Source: Deinococcus sp. KSM4-11
Lineage (GTDB): Bacteria > Deinococcota > Deinococci > Deinococcales > Deinococcaceae
Direction: 5' to 3'
Assembly (NCBI RefSeq): GCF_004801415.1
Contig: NZ_SSNX01000001.1
Span: forward strand, 868,001 to 932,000
DNA: 64,000 nt
This document shows, piece by piece, positions 36,169-46,338 of the stretch. Position 1 is the stretch's first letter. Every line of letters starts with the position of its first letter. The notes under the pieces are model-generated. The model saw only the letters and a program-made list of their open reading frames with translations. It did no database searches and was not told where the DNA came from. The translations under genes were made by a program, and so were the position numbers.

Positions 36169-36434
36169 GCGGGCACGTCCTGGTCGATGGGGAGCGGCGC
36201 GCCCAGGCTCGCCGTCGTCACCAGGGCGTGCAGGCCCTTCACCTCTGCGGCCGTGACGTCGTAGCGCTGGAACTTCAGCACGCGGTACGCGAACCGCAGC
36301 ACCATCTCCATGCGGCGCACGTCATTGGGTTGCAGCACGACTTCATCCCAGGCGTCCAGGAGTGGCGTCAGCTCAGGTGGCCCGGCGGCCGCCGGCACGT
36401 CCGGCACCTGATCCCATTCCAGCGGCCCGGTCAT
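36165..36434 (-). CDS. Early protein, 89 aa
   Basis: Starts MTGPLEWDQVPDVPAA; helical and acidic, with WDEVVLQPNDVRRMEMVLRF in the middle. ATGA overlap on both sides. Function unknown. Early lytic operon downstream of Cro. Confidence 0.65.
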   Translation of the reverse strand: MTGPLEWDQVPDVPAAAGPPELTPLLDAWDEVVLQPNDVRRMEMVLRFAYRVLKFQRYDVTAAEVKGLHALVTTASLGAPLPIDQDVPA

Positions 36435-36625
36435 TGGTTCAGCTCCGCGATCAGCGCGTCTGCGTACTCCAGGGCCTTCCCTGCCACCTTCGAGGGGGGC
36501 ATCTGGAGCGTCTGGCCACCCGCGAGCAGTCCCTGAAGGGCCATAACCGCGATCCACTCCCGCCGGGCGCGCTTGTGCCGCTCGTCAGTGAGATCACGCC
36601 CCGCGTCGTCGGCCGTGGGGGTCAC
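36431..36625 (-). CDS. Early protein, 64 aa
   Basis: GTG start overlapping the upstream stop (GTGA). Helical: RREWIAVMALQGLLAGGQTL and ALEYADALIAEL. No motif. Part of the coupled early gene chain. Confidence 0.62.
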   Translation of the reverse strand: MTPTADDAGRDLTDERHKRARREWIAVMALQGLLAGGQTLQMPPSKVAGKALEYADALIAELNQ

Positions 36626-36732
36626 AGCGCCACGCGTCCCGCCCAGCTGAGGGCGCTGGTACCGCCGCGAGGCTTGGGGGCAGCCGGGGCCGGCGCTGGA
36701 GCTGAAGGCGTGGGGCGGTCGTCACTCTTCAT
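36622..36732 (-). CDS. Small early peptide, 36 aa
   Basis: MKSDDRPTPSAPAPAPAAPK ... GRVAL, Pro/Ala-rich. ATG with AGGAG eight bases upstream, 11-bp overlap with the Cro-like gene and GTGA overlap with the next. Very short but well signalled. Confidence 0.5.
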   Translation of the reverse strand: MKSDDRPTPSAPAPAPAAPKPRGGTSALSWAGRVAL

Positions 36733-37012
36733 GGGGTGTCTCCTGTGGGGAAGCCATACGCAGGAGCGGGGCAGCATTTTTCTGTAGCAGTTTGTTGCTA
36801 ATCGATGCATCGTAAAGAGCGTCGATGCTCACCTGTAGCGCCCTCGCTAGAGGTGCAGCGACGTCCAGAGCAGCACTTCTTTGCACGCCGCGCTCGTGTT
36901 TCTGTATCGTCGTCAACTTTACGCCAGAGAGGTCTGCAAGCTGTGCCTGAGTGAGGTGACGCCACTCCCGCAGCGGCTTTAACTGCGTCAGGGCGTAGCT
37001 CTGCGAAGGCAT
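36722..37012 (-). CDS. Cro-like repressor (XRE HTH)
   Basis: A 96-residue protein with one helix-turn-helix (HLTQAQLADLSGVKLTTIQKHE, about 19-40 in shape) and a short C-terminal helix. Divergent from the CI-like gene, first in the leftward lytic operon, so a Cro role is fitting. A TAGGAT box ends 8 bp before the ATG (leaderless-like). Confidence 0.82.
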   Translation of the reverse strand: MPSQSYALTQLKPLREWRHLTQAQLADLSGVKLTTIQKHERGVQRSAALDVAAPLARALQVSIDALYDASISNKLLQKNAAPLLRMASPQETPHEE

Positions 37013-37113
37013 GCGAGAATCCTAGCCGCTTGGTTCTAGCAAGTCAATGCTATGGCATTTAAGGGTTAGGCACTGCGCAACTCTGTGTATAGCATCAGCG
37101 TACTAGCGGGCAG
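37013..37113. promoter_or_regulatory. Cro/CI divergent switch region
   Basis: The hexamer ATGCTA occurs at 37,047-37,052, as TAGCAT at 37,090-37,095, and again at 37,114-37,119. The last two form the inverted repeat TAGCATC/GATGCTA. These are candidate operator half-sites. TATAGC (37,088) could be the -10 box of the CI promoter. Confidence 0.6.
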
Positions 37114-37860
37114 ATGCTAGCCACCTCAAACATGGCCAATCCACGAGCACGGGCAAATCAGAAACCTATCCCAGACTGGGCGGAAGCCCTGAGGGTTCGC
37201 CGTGTGCAGCTTGGCCTTTCTCAAGAGGATTTGGCAGCGCGGACAGATGACCTCGTTTCACAACGCACAGTCTCCGCACTTGAAACTGGCGCAACTCCCC
37301 TCGACAAGATGGCCATAGCGCGAGTGGTCAGCTTAGCCAATGCATTGGACTGGAGCATTAGGCAGATGCAAGACGCTACAGGTATCGATCTCGGCGCAGC
37401 AATTCCTACTGAGTGGGTACAGGCGGGTTCGGGCAAGCAAACCCTCACAAGCGTCGCTGATGTCATGCGTGTCCCTGTTATAGGTATGGCCAGCGCCGGC
37501 GCGCCGGTCAATGACGAAGAGGACGAACGGATCATCGGCTGGGAGTACCCCACGGCTGACGAATACCGCCCCCACATGCTTGTGCTCCAGGTGGACGGCG
37601 AGAGCATGAACAACGGCGATGCGAAGGGAATGCAGCACGGCGATCGGCTCTACATCGATCCACGCGAGCTGGAACTGCACGAGGGCCGCATCTACGTGGT
37701 CCACGTCCACGGGAACGGGATCGTGGTCAAGCGGGCGCGAAAGCTGGGCAGCGACTGGTGGCTGTTCAGTGACAACAAAGACTTTGCCCCCACCAAGCCC
37801 GACCAGGCCACCATCATCGGCCGCGTGTTCTTCCACCAGCCACGCGGGATGCGGCTGTGA
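37114..37860 (+). CDS. CI/LexA-like repressor with S24 peptidase domain
   Basis: Maintains lysogeny. N-terminal XRE HTH ([20 protein letters not shown], about 33-52) and C-terminal S24 domain: cleavage site Ala-Gly in [10 protein letters not shown] (near 130), catalytic Ser in VDGESMNNG (near 166) and Lys in IVVKRARK (near 205). All residues for RecA-stimulated self-cleavage are present, so DNA damage should induce the provirus. Translation may start at 37,114 or 37,132. Divergent from Cro; downstream genes follow on the same strand. Confidence 0.9.
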   Translation: MLATSNMANPRARANQKPIPDWAEALRVRRVQLGLSQEDLAARTDDLVSQRTVSALETGATPLDKMAIARVVSLANALDWSIRQMQDATGIDLGAAIPTEWVQAGSGKQTLTSVADVMRVPVIGMASAGAPVNDEEDERIIGWEYPTADEYRPHMLVLQVDGESMNNGDAKGMQHGDRLYIDPRELELHEGRIYVVHVHGNGIVVKRARKLGSDWWLFSDNKDFAPTKPDQATIIGRVFFHQPRGMRL

Positions 37861-37884
37861 CCCTCCCCCCACCCCTGTAGATAT

Positions 37885-38289
37885 GTGAAGGCGGTTCAGG
37901 AAACTGTGACGTATAACAAGGCGTATTACAGTGGTAGGGAGGTGGAACCATGCGACGATCCGCCAGAAGGATGTTTGCGCGAGGGGCTCGACTGGGACGA
38001 CGAAAACCGTACTCACTGCAAGCGGCTAACACCCGAGCAGATAGAGGCAGGGTTGGCCGACGGATACCTGTTTTACGAGTACGACCCTTATCCCGATGAA
38101 TGCCGGTTCCGCGTCCTCTTCCAACTCGTACCCCACGACACAAGAGTGCTCCGCAGTCACCAGATCGTCTGGCGGCTAATCATCACTACCAGGGGCGGGC
38201 GAATGCGGCCTGTATCCGTGATGGAGGAGAAACGACCTCAGGCGCGCGAAGAGTTCCTTCAGCGGCACAGAGACGGTGATATTGAATGA
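37885..38289 (+). CDS. Unknown protein of the lysogeny operon, 134 aa
   Basis: A soluble protein with acidic N-terminus and basic C-terminus (REEFLQRHRDGD); no family recognised. It is coupled to the next gene by ATGA overlap. The GTG at 37,885 is the longest start; GTG 37,906 with AGGAAA before it is an alternative. If the next two genes are an antitoxin and a chaperone, this would be the toxin position; there is no motif to prove it. Confidence 0.65.
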   Translation: MKAVQETVTYNKAYYSGREVEPCDDPPEGCLREGLDWDDENRTHCKRLTPEQIEAGLADGYLFYEYDPYPDECRFRVLFQLVPHDTRVLRSHQIVWRLIITTRGGRMRPVSVMEEKRPQAREEFLQRHRDGDIE

Positions 38290-38714
38290 CAAGTGAACCA
38301 AAAAAAGTAATTCGTAAGCTCACCGAGAATCAGGAGTCAGCGGCGTTTCGTCTGCCGAAAGCCCTTCTCACATGGGTGGATGAGCAGGCAGTTCGGGAGG
38401 AAACGTCTCGGACAGCCATTTTTCGCCGAAGTCTCGCCCTGTATCAGCGCATCGCCAAAGGCCAGACTCTTCTCGTACCGGCCAGTTCAAAAACGCAGGA
38501 TCAGCTAAATGCCCTAGCCAAGACACAGGAGTGCTCATCGGAGTATATCTCAGAGCATCTCCTACGCGAAGCCGTTCAGCAGGCCGCTGCTCAGGTAGGC
38601 ACAAAATGGACTTTGCGCGTAGCAGGTTCTGTTATGCGTATCACCACGACTAGCCAAGGGAATTCATATCAGGTGTTGCGGCTATCGCCGACGCAGCATT
38701 CAGTTCGCCCATGA
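38286..38714 (+). CDS. Ribbon-helix-helix (CopG-like) protein, 142 aa
   Basis: Residues ~18-58 (AAFRLPKALLTWVDEQAVRE then TSRTAIFRRSLALYQRIA) fit a ribbon-helix-helix DNA-binding domain. A second such-like stretch (TQDQLNALAKTQECSSEYIS) follows, then a beta-rich C-terminus. Overlaps both neighbours (ATGA). Candidate antitoxin or operon autoregulator. AT-richer than the viral genes. Confidence 0.7.
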   Translation: MTSEPKKVIRKLTENQESAAFRLPKALLTWVDEQAVREETSRTAIFRRSLALYQRIAKGQTLLVPASSKTQDQLNALAKTQECSSEYISEHLLREAVQQAAAQVGTKWTLRVAGSVMRITTTSQGNSYQVLRLSPTQHSVRP

Positions 38715-39193
38715 ACGAACTGGCTCGATCTCTATCGATTGAAAAGATTGTCGTAGATGATGTTTTTTGGCAGATCGAAAATATCAATTCGGCACAGCTT
38801 ATAGATCCTGTAGTGACTCTAGAAATATCTACGACGGTAGAAGATCCGCAACTTGCGCGCGCGCAGTGCGAGTTTGAATTGCGAGACGATTCAAAGTCCT
38901 ATTTTAAATGCCGAACCCATGTGTATATGCAAAGTAAGGGTGCAGATTTCAACGAGCTCCAGTCGGCACCGGCAACACGCAGGTTTACAGAGGCGCTGTG
39001 TATGGAAATGGCGATGGGCCAGGCCAGAAGTCTTCTCATGCACGCGTGCGCTCTTGCAGGACTGGCCCAGCCGCTCCTCCTGAGTGGCGTGGTCTCATCT
39101 ATGATTGAGCTCGATCCAGGCGGCACCGACGCTTCTCCGCAATACCTTCGTACAGAAGACGAGCTCGACCCGGATAGGACTGACACAAGGTGA
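38711..39193 (+). CDS. Possible SecB-like chaperone, 160 aa
   Basis: Four-strand pattern (VVTLEISTTVEDPQLARAQC; FELRDDSKSYFKCRTHVYM), then two helices (EALCMEMAMGQARSLLMHAC) and a hydrophobic end (LAQPLLLSGVVSSMIE). Length and order resemble SecB, including SecB-like chaperones of toxin-antitoxin-chaperone (TAC) systems. The similarity is judged by eye and needs a profile search. ATGA overlap with the RHH gene. Confidence 0.5.
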   Translation: MNELARSLSIEKIVVDDVFWQIENINSAQLIDPVVTLEISTTVEDPQLARAQCEFELRDDSKSYFKCRTHVYMQSKGADFNELQSAPATRRFTEALCMEMAMGQARSLLMHACALAGLAQPLLLSGVVSSMIELDPGGTDASPQYLRTEDELDPDRTDTR

Positions 39194-39251
39194 CTAGCCA
39201 CCCAGGCAGGTCGAAGTCCTGACCAGCGCGCCAACCCTCCCCCTCCCAGGT

Positions 39252-40634
<1,383 letters not shown>

Positions 40635-40642
40635 ACGGGTGT

Positions 40643-42082
40643 GTGGGCCGCAGAATCCATCTGTCAGGCCTGAGGAGAGTGGTTCATACGAGATGTCACT
40701 TAATCACCTACGGGTGCCAGATGAACGAGTACGACACGCACCTGGTGCAGAGCCAGCTGGTGTCGCTGGGCGCGGACATCGTGTCCAGCGTGGACGAGGC
40801 GGACGTGGTGCTGGTCAACACCTGCGCCGTGCGGGGCAAGCCGGTCGAGAAGGTGCGGTCGCTGCTGGGCGACCTGCGGAAGATCAAGGCGCGGCGACCG
40901 CTGGTGATCGGCATGATGGGCTGCCTGGCTCAACTGGACGAGGGGCAGCAGATCGCGCGGGCCTTCGGCGTGGACATTCTGCTGGGGCCGGGCAGTCTGC
41001 TGGACATCGGCAAGGCGCTGGAGGGCAACGAGCGCTTCTGGGCCCTGCACTTCCGGGATGACCTGCACGCGCACGTGCCGCCGCCACCGCAGGGCACACT
41101 CCAGGCGCACCTCACGATCATGCGCGGCTGCGACCACCACTGCACGTACTGCATCGTGCCCACCACGCGCGGCCCGCAGGTGAGCCGCTCGCCGGACGAC
41201 ATCCTGCGGGAACTGGACGGCATGCTGGCCGCCGGAGTGCAGGAGGTCACGCTGCTCGGGCAGAACGTGAACGCGTACGGCGTGGATCAGGGTGCCCGGC
41301 TGGCCGGGTATCCGTCCTTCGCGCAGCTGTTGAGGCAGGTGGGGCGCAGTGGCGTGCGGCGCGTGAAGTTCACGACGAGCCACCCCATGAACTTTACCGA
41401 GGACGTGGCCGCCGCGATGGCCGACACGCCCGCGATCTGCGAGTTCATTCACCTGCCGGTGCAGAGTGGAAGTGACCGTGTGCTCCGGCGCATGGCCCGC
41501 GAGTACACCCGCGAGCAGTACCTGAAGCATGTGGCCGATATCCGTCGGCACCTGCCTCACGCGGTCATGGCGACGGATATCATCGTGGGCTTTCCCGGCG
41601 AGACTGAGCAGGATTTCCAGGACACCCTCGACCTGTACGACGAGGTCGGGTTCGACAGCGCGTACATGTTCATCTATTCACCCCGGCCCGGTACGCCCAG
41701 CTACACCCATTTCAGCGACCTGCCCCGCGACGTGAAGACCGAACGCCTGGGCCGGCTGGTCGCCCGCCAGAAGGACTGGAGTGCCCGCAAGAACGCAGCG
41801 AAGGTCGGCACCGTGCAGGAGGTGCTGCTGCGCGGCGCCGCACACGACAGCGGTTTCCTGGAGGGCCACACGCGCGGCAGCCATCCGACAGTGGTTCCGC
41901 GTGCCGCCGGTGCGGACGGCCCCGGCATCTACCCGGTACGCATCGACCACGCCACGCCGCACGTGCTCTACGGCCGGGTATTGGATGCCCAGGGCCAGGA
42001 GCGGCCGCTCCTGAACTTTCCTGAGGCCGGACAACAACGGCCCGAGGCCGCCGCGCTGGTCAGCCCGCTCCCGATGGCCTGA
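40643..42082 (+). CDS. miaB: tRNA-2-methylthio-N6-dimethylallyladenosine synthase, with element-derived N-terminus
   Basis: Adds the 2-methylthio group to i6A37 of tRNAs. UPF0004 cysteines: CQMN (near 24), CAVR, CLAQ; radical-[11 protein letters not shown] (near 160); C-terminal TRAM domain. The first 18 residues from GTG 40,643 (MGRRIHLSG...) are encoded by the element; the native start lies at 13,228. The element end encodes HLIT with synonymous codons (CAC TTA ATC ACC against CAC CTG ATC ACC), so the conserved [10 protein letters not shown] is kept. No clear Shine-Dalgarno; GTG 40,679 is an alternative start. Expression probably depends on element transcription. Confidence 0.93.
   Translation: MGRRIHLSGLRRVVHTRCHLITYGCQMNEYDTHLVQSQLVSLGADIVSSVDEADVVLVNTCAVRGKPVEKVRSLLGDLRKIKARRPLVIGMMGCLAQLDEGQQIARAFGVDILLGPGSLLDIGKALEGNERFWALHFRDDLHAHVPPPPQGTLQAHLTIMRGCDHHCTYCIVPTTRGPQVSRSPDDILRELDGMLAAGVQEVTLLGQNVNAYGVDQGARLAGYPSFAQLLRQVGRSGVRRVKFTTSHPMNFTEDVAAAMADTPAICEFIHLPVQSGSDRVLRRMAREYTREQYLKHVADIRRHLPHAVMATDIIVGFPGETEQDFQDTLDLYDEVGFDSAYMFIYSPRPGTPSYTHFSDLPRDVKTERLGRLVARQKDWSARKNAAKVGTVQEVLLRGAAHDSGFLEGHTRGSHPTVVPRAAGADGPGIYPVRIDHATPHVLYGRVLDAQGQERPLLNFPEAGQQRPEAAALVSPLPMA
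40703..40716. other. attR of the integrated element
   Basis: Core ATCACCTACGG repeated from 13,243. To the right is native miaB (GTGCCAGATGAAC), to the left element DNA. CACCTACGGGTG also matches the internal site at 15,688. Confidence 0.85.
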
Positions 42083-42103
42083 ACGGCCCAGATTCCCCTA
42101 CCG

Positions 42104-42577
42104 TCACGGCACCTGGAACTGAATGCCGGGGGCGGCCACATGGAGCGTCCGGTAGTCTCCCGTCGCCTTGCCACCGGGCGCCACCTTCACCCGCACCACG
42201 GCCGAGGGCTGGAGGGTATGCGAGCCGGTCGGCAGGTTCAGGATCACCGCTGCAGTGAGCGTTCCCCCCACCGGCCACGGCTGCGGCGGGAACTTCAGCG
42301 TCGAGCAGGTTTCCAGCTGCTGCGCCATCGCCGACGCGCCCACACCGCTGCCAGGCTCGGTCACCTGCACCTCGAAGGGGCGTGGACAGGTGTTTTCCAG
42401 CTCCAGGGGGTAAGGCCCGGCGTTGGTCAGAGTCACGCTCAGCAGACTGCCCGTGAAGGTCGTCTGCGGCACCACGCGCGACTCGGGGGTCGTGACCGTC
42501 GGCGCGCACGCACCCAGCAGGCCCATCATCAACACGGCTTTCAGCGAACGCACACCGAAGCTTACCCACGCGAACAT
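42104..42577 (-). CDS. Lipoprotein, 157 aa
   Basis: Signal peptide with LLGACAP (lipid-modified Cys), then a single Ig-like beta domain (SVTLTNAGPYPLELENTCPR) with two further cysteines. Convergent with miaB. The ATG at 42,577 gives a normal signal peptide; a start at 42,604 is possible. Function unknown. Confidence 0.7.
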   Translation of the reverse strand: MFAWVSFGVRSLKAVLMMGLLGACAPTVTTPESRVVPQTTFTGSLLSVTLTNAGPYPLELENTCPRPFEVQVTEPGSGVGASAMAQQLETCSTLKFPPQPWPVGGTLTAAVILNLPTGSHTLQPSAVVRVKVAPGGKATGDYRTLHVAAPGIQFQVP

Positions 42578-42678
42578 GAAAAAGCTCAGCGTGCCGATGG
42601 GCACTGCGAACGGGTGCCCTCACGTTTTCTCAAGGTGTCATCACGATCCCATCAGCTGGAAAGGTAACAGTGGGAACC

Positions 42679-43254
42679 ATGATGAAACTTGCGCTCGGAC
42701 TTGTCGCCGCCACCGCCCTCCTCGCCAGCTGCGGCTCCAGCGGCGGCAACAGTGAAGCGCAGGGAAGAATCGTCGATGTGACCACCGAGTACACCACCAG
42801 CACCAACCCCACCACCCAGTACGCCGGGTGCGACAACATCAGCAACGCCAGTGCGGGCCGCAGCGGCTCCACGCAGGTGAAGGTCGAGTTCGCGGCGGCG
42901 GGCAGCATCCAGTCCATCGATGTCAGTCTGGCCGGAACGACGAACAACACCGCCGATCCTAACTTCACCACCAATATCCCCGCGGCGAATCTGAAAAAGA
43001 ACAGCGCAGGTAACTATCAGGTGCTGTTCGACGCCAACTCCACTACCGGCAAACTCCTCCCGGCCAGCATCGTGGTCGAACCCGCAGAGCAGCCGGTGAA
43101 AGCTGTCACGACCAGCAACCCGGTCGGCTCCTTCTACGCCCTGGTGAAGGTGAACACCGCGACCTCAAGCTTCACACTGACCAGCGCAAGCTTGCGCAAG
43201 ATACCGGTCTACTCGAACTGCACCATCCAGACTGCGCAGCCCCTCTCAAAATAA
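42679..43254 (+). CDS. Lipoprotein, 191 aa
   Basis: Signal peptide and lipobox LLASCGS. Ser/Thr/Asn-rich beta protein with a cysteine pair (GCDNIS, NCTIQ). Part of a tandem pair with the next gene: similar size, lipobox and CDN motif, and a shared upstream motif (TTCTCAAGG, then CATCAC). Function unknown. Confidence 0.75.
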   Translation: MMKLALGLVAATALLASCGSSGGNSEAQGRIVDVTTEYTTSTNPTTQYAGCDNISNASAGRSGSTQVKVEFAAAGSIQSIDVSLAGTTNNTADPNFTTNIPAANLKKNSAGNYQVLFDANSTTGKLLPASIVVEPAEQPVKAVTTSNPVGSFYALVKVNTATSSFTLTSASLRKIPVYSNCTIQTAQPLSK

Positions 43255-43276
43255 TCGGGTGACTCCAATCGGGCCA

Positions 43277-43292
43277 GCCTCAGCGCTGGCCC
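43277..43292. terminator. Hairpin after the first tandem lipoprotein gene
   Basis: An inverted repeat, GGGCCAGC/GCTGGCCC, begins at about 43,271 and ends at about 43,292. The T tract is weak, so termination is only likely. Confidence 0.5.
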
Positions 43293-43369
43293 GCTACGTT
43301 GGCCTTGCCCTCAGGTTCTCTCAAGGCGGCATCACACGCACGTCAGGTTAGGCAGGCAGAGTGAGGGTC

Positions 43370-43930
43370 ATGAAAAAACAGGTTGTGGCGGCAGTGGGCA
43401 TGATGGGTCTGACGGGCGTCCTCGCGAGTTGCGGCACCACAGCCGTCGTAGTGACCGATCCGGTACGGAACGTTCAGATTCTGGAGTACACCAGCCAATA
43501 TGTGCTCCCCACGGCCTACACGGACACGAACACCGGCACGCAGTACCCGGCGGGGAGCCCCGTCATTTGTGACAACTTCTCGACTGCACTGTCAGCCACC
43601 CTCGACTGGGACGGGGATGCCGCACGCTTCGCCTTCCAGCTCGAAGGCAGCAAGGGTGGGAAGGCCACCGTCTTGACGGGCACTTCCGCCAGTGGGAATG
43701 GCTACTCGGGAAATCCAACCACCTTCCAGATCACGGTCGGTGCCGGCGTCGCTCCCTTGAAGGTGAATGCAGCCGCGCTTGGCGCTCAAGGCATTGTTGT
43801 CGATCCAGTGAACACGTTCACAGTCAGGGGAGTGACTTTCCTCAACATCCAGGGGCAGAGTCGCGACGGGTCGGTGAGCAACGTGGCCCAGAGCGTCAAC
43901 GGTATCCCGGTGGCCGACTGCACGAATTGA
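43370..43930 (+). CDS. Lipoprotein, 186 aa
   Basis: Lipobox VLASCGT; second of a tandem pair. Beta-rich, with a conserved cysteine (VICDNFS) and terminal VADCTN. Same -10-region motif (CTCTCAAGG, then CATCAC) 50 bp upstream as its neighbour, so coregulated paralogues. The ATG at 43,370 is used; GTG 43,361 is less likely. Confidence 0.75.
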   Translation: MKKQVVAAVGMMGLTGVLASCGTTAVVVTDPVRNVQILEYTSQYVLPTAYTDTNTGTQYPAGSPVICDNFSTALSATLDWDGDAARFAFQLEGSKGGKATVLTGTSASGNGYSGNPTTFQITVGAGVAPLKVNAAALGAQGIVVDPVNTFTVRGVTFLNIQGQSRDGSVSNVAQSVNGIPVADCTN

Positions 43931-43943
43931 GATTCACCCGTCA

Positions 43944-43975
43944 CGCCGCCCCGGACTGGCTGGGGCGGCGTTCTT
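43944..43975. terminator. Bidirectional terminator
   Basis: CGCCGCCCC (43,944-43,952) and GGGGCGGCG (43,962-43,970) followed by TTCTTC; lies between the convergent lipoprotein and helicase genes. Confidence 0.8.
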
Positions 43976-43981
43976 CATCGC

Positions 43982-46162
43982 CTACCCTTCCCGGATCAGG
44001 GGATGCAGATCGCCCACACTGACCAGCCCCAGCCAATGCAGGGCGCGGCTGGCCGACACGTACAGCAGGCGGCGTTCGTACTCGGTACTCTCGTCGTAGG
44101 TATCCGCATTCGCGCTGGCGACGATGGCGGCGCTGAATTCCAGACCCTTGGCGAGGTTCACGGGCAGGATCACGAGGCCGCCGACGTAGCGGTGCTCCTG
44201 GGTGGTGATGGGCTGGGCGTCCGTGTCGTGGTCGCGCAGGGCGGCGCTCAGGCGGTCGGCGTCCACGCCGCGTCGGGTGACGATGGCGATATTCATGTGA
44301 CCGGCGTTCCGGGCGTCCTTCACGGCCTGGGCGAGCAGGGTGAGTTCGGCGGTTTCGCTGGCGAGGGCTGTGTAGCGCTGGACTTCGGCCCCGTCGCGGT
44401 CGACGCCCTGCACCTGGGCAGCGCGGTTGTAGGTCGCGGCGATCCGCGCGCCGAGCTGGGTGATCTGCCGGGTCGAGCGGTAGGTGCGGTTCAGGGTGAG
44501 CACCTGCGCGCCGGGAAGCTGTGCCTGGACGGCCTCCCACGAACTTGGGCCTTTGTAGCCGTGCATGCCCTGGTTCAGGTCCCCCAGGGCGGTCAGGTGG
44601 CCGGGGCGGGTGGCGCGGGCCAGCAGCGCGTACAGGAGCGGGCTGTAATCCTGCGCCTCGTCGAGCACCACGTGGTCGAAGACTTCCAGCGTGCGCCCCA
44701 CGCTGCGCCCGATGCCCCCCATGAAGGCCTGCATGGTGAGCATCAGGGGGATCTCGGTGACGTCGGCGTAGGCGCGGCGAGGGGTGGGAATCCCACTCAG
44801 GGGATCGGTCTGGAGCAGGGCGATCTCGCGTTCGGTGAGCAGGCCACTGACCGCGAGGGCCTCGGGGCTGGCGAGCAGCCGCCGCGTTTCCGTGACGGGC
44901 GTAGTGCTGGCGAACACCCGCCCCAGAATGGCCTGGATGCCGGTCGCCAGCTGGCGCAGCACGGTCGCTTCTGCATCCTCGGGAACATTCAGGCGCTGCA
45001 ACGCTTCGGCCTCGATAAGCCGCTTCAGTCCGGCGCGGTAACCGTCCAGCGGATCGGCCGCGAAGACGTCGCGCAGCAGGCCTGCCAGATCGGCCTCCGA
45101 GAGGGTCAGTTGAACCAGGTCGCGGCCAGGAATCTCGACCGACTCGCTGAGCTGGCGTCCCGTGATGCCCGCGTTGAAGCGCGCCCACAGGTGCGTGCGC
45201 ACCACGTCCAGCATCCGCGCGTCGCCCAGCAGTTTCGCGCGCCGCCACGCCAGCGCCCGGCGGGTGTTGTCCCGATCGGTCAGCAGCAGCGTCAACGTAC
45301 GATCGGTGACCTCCAGCTTCTCCAGTCCGAGCAGCCCGACCGCCCACGTCTCGGGCGTGGTGACATTCACGCCGCCCAGTCCCAGTTCCGGCAGGATGCG
45401 CCCGGCGTACGCGGCGAGCACCTTGTTCGGCATGAGCACCATGCTCGCCTCCGGGCGGATCTGGTGCACGCCCCGGTCGGTGTTCGTCAACCACGACAGC
45501 CGGTGGAAGCCGATGGTGGTCTTGCCGCTGCCCGCCGCGCCCTGGATGATCACGGGCACCCCGACCGGAGCGCGCATGGCCTCGTTCTGCTCGGGCTGGA
45601 GCGTTTCCACCACGTCGCGCATTCCGGCCGTGCTGCCTTCCTCCAGCCGGCGCAGCAGGACTTCCTCACGGCCGCCGGTGTCGCCCCCCGTGTCCTCGTC
45701 GTACAGGTCGGTCACGCGCAGCAGCTGCTTTTGCGTGATGTCCAGCTGCCTTCGTCGGCGGATCACGCCCTGACCGCCCTTGCGCGGCGTCCAGCCCAGC
45801 ACGTCCGAGTAGAACAGGCTCCCGACCTCCGAGTCCCAGGACACCACCGAGTGCGGGCCCTTTACGTCGCGGAAGGCGTGCCGGCCGATGTACAGCGTCT
45901 GCTCGCGCCCGCCGACCCGCACCCTCAGCGAGCCGAAGTAGGGTTCCTTGACATGCGGGGACAGCATCGCCGCGTGCTCCCCGGCCTCGTCGCCCAGAAT
46001 GATGCTGGTCTCCAGGTCGGCGCCCATCAGGTTGTCACGGTCTTCCCAGAACTCGATCTGGCGCAGCATGGCCGCGACCGTGCCGTCCAGGTGATCACTT
46101 TCCAGTTCGAAGTCAGGGTGGGGCGTATACGCGGGCAGACGGACAGGAGAACGCGACGACAT
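43982..46162 (-). CDS. HelD/UvrD-like superfamily 1 helicase
   Basis: 726 residues. Walker A is GAAGSGKTTIGFHR (near 215), Walker B is DEAQDYSPL (near 510), and motif IV is LNRTYRSTRQI. The N-terminal ~200 residues with a coiled coil and a split helicase core are those of HelD-type proteins, which recycle stalled RNA polymerase. Other UvrD paralogues are possible. ATG 46,162 is preceded by TATCCT 9 bp before it (leaderless); a longer ORF start has no support. Confidence 0.85.
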   Translation of the reverse strand: MSSRSPVRLPAYTPHPDFELESDHLDGTVAAMLRQIEFWEDRDNLMGADLETSIILGDEAGEHAAMLSPHVKEPYFGSLRVRVGGREQTLYIGRHAFRDVKGPHSVVSWDSEVGSLFYSDVLGWTPRKGGQGVIRRRRQLDITQKQLLRVTDLYDEDTGGDTGGREEVLLRRLEEGSTAGMRDVVETLQPEQNEAMRAPVGVPVIIQGAAGSGKTTIGFHRLSWLTNTDRGVHQIRPEASMVLMPNKVLAAYAGRILPELGLGGVNVTTPETWAVGLLGLEKLEVTDRTLTLLLTDRDNTRRALAWRRAKLLGDARMLDVVRTHLWARFNAGITGRQLSESVEIPGRDLVQLTLSEADLAGLLRDVFAADPLDGYRAGLKRLIEAEALQRLNVPEDAEATVLRQLATGIQAILGRVFASTTPVTETRRLLASPEALAVSGLLTEREIALLQTDPLSGIPTPRRAYADVTEIPLMLTMQAFMGGIGRSVGRTLEVFDHVVLDEAQDYSPLLYALLARATRPGHLTALGDLNQGMHGYKGPSSWEAVQAQLPGAQVLTLNRTYRSTRQITQLGARIAATYNRAAQVQGVDRDGAEVQRYTALASETAELTLLAQAVKDARNAGHMNIAIVTRRGVDADRLSAALRDHDTDAQPITTQEHRYVGGLVILPVNLAKGLEFSAAIVASANADTYDESTEYERRLLYVSASRALHWLGLVSVGDLHPLIREG

Positions 46163-46292
46163 CCGGCACAGGATAGACGGCCTGGGCACAGTTGTCCGTT
46201 CACCCGCCATGGTCGGCGCGTTCAGTTCGTGGTAGCGGAGATCAGACTCCCGACCTGCCTATGACTAGGAGAACGCTATGAACGAATGCATA

Positions 46293-46327
46293 GGAAGGGC
46301 TGCCGTGATTCGTCCGGCAGCCCTTCC
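46293..46327. terminator. Perfect 12-bp hairpin, probable terminator
   Basis: GGAAGGGCTGCC (46,293-46,304) and GGCAGCCCTTCC (46,316-46,327), loop 11 nt. Located just after the stop of the minus-strand lipoprotein gene at 46,339. T run weak. Confidence 0.65.
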
Positions 46328-46338
46328 CGCGTGGTGAA

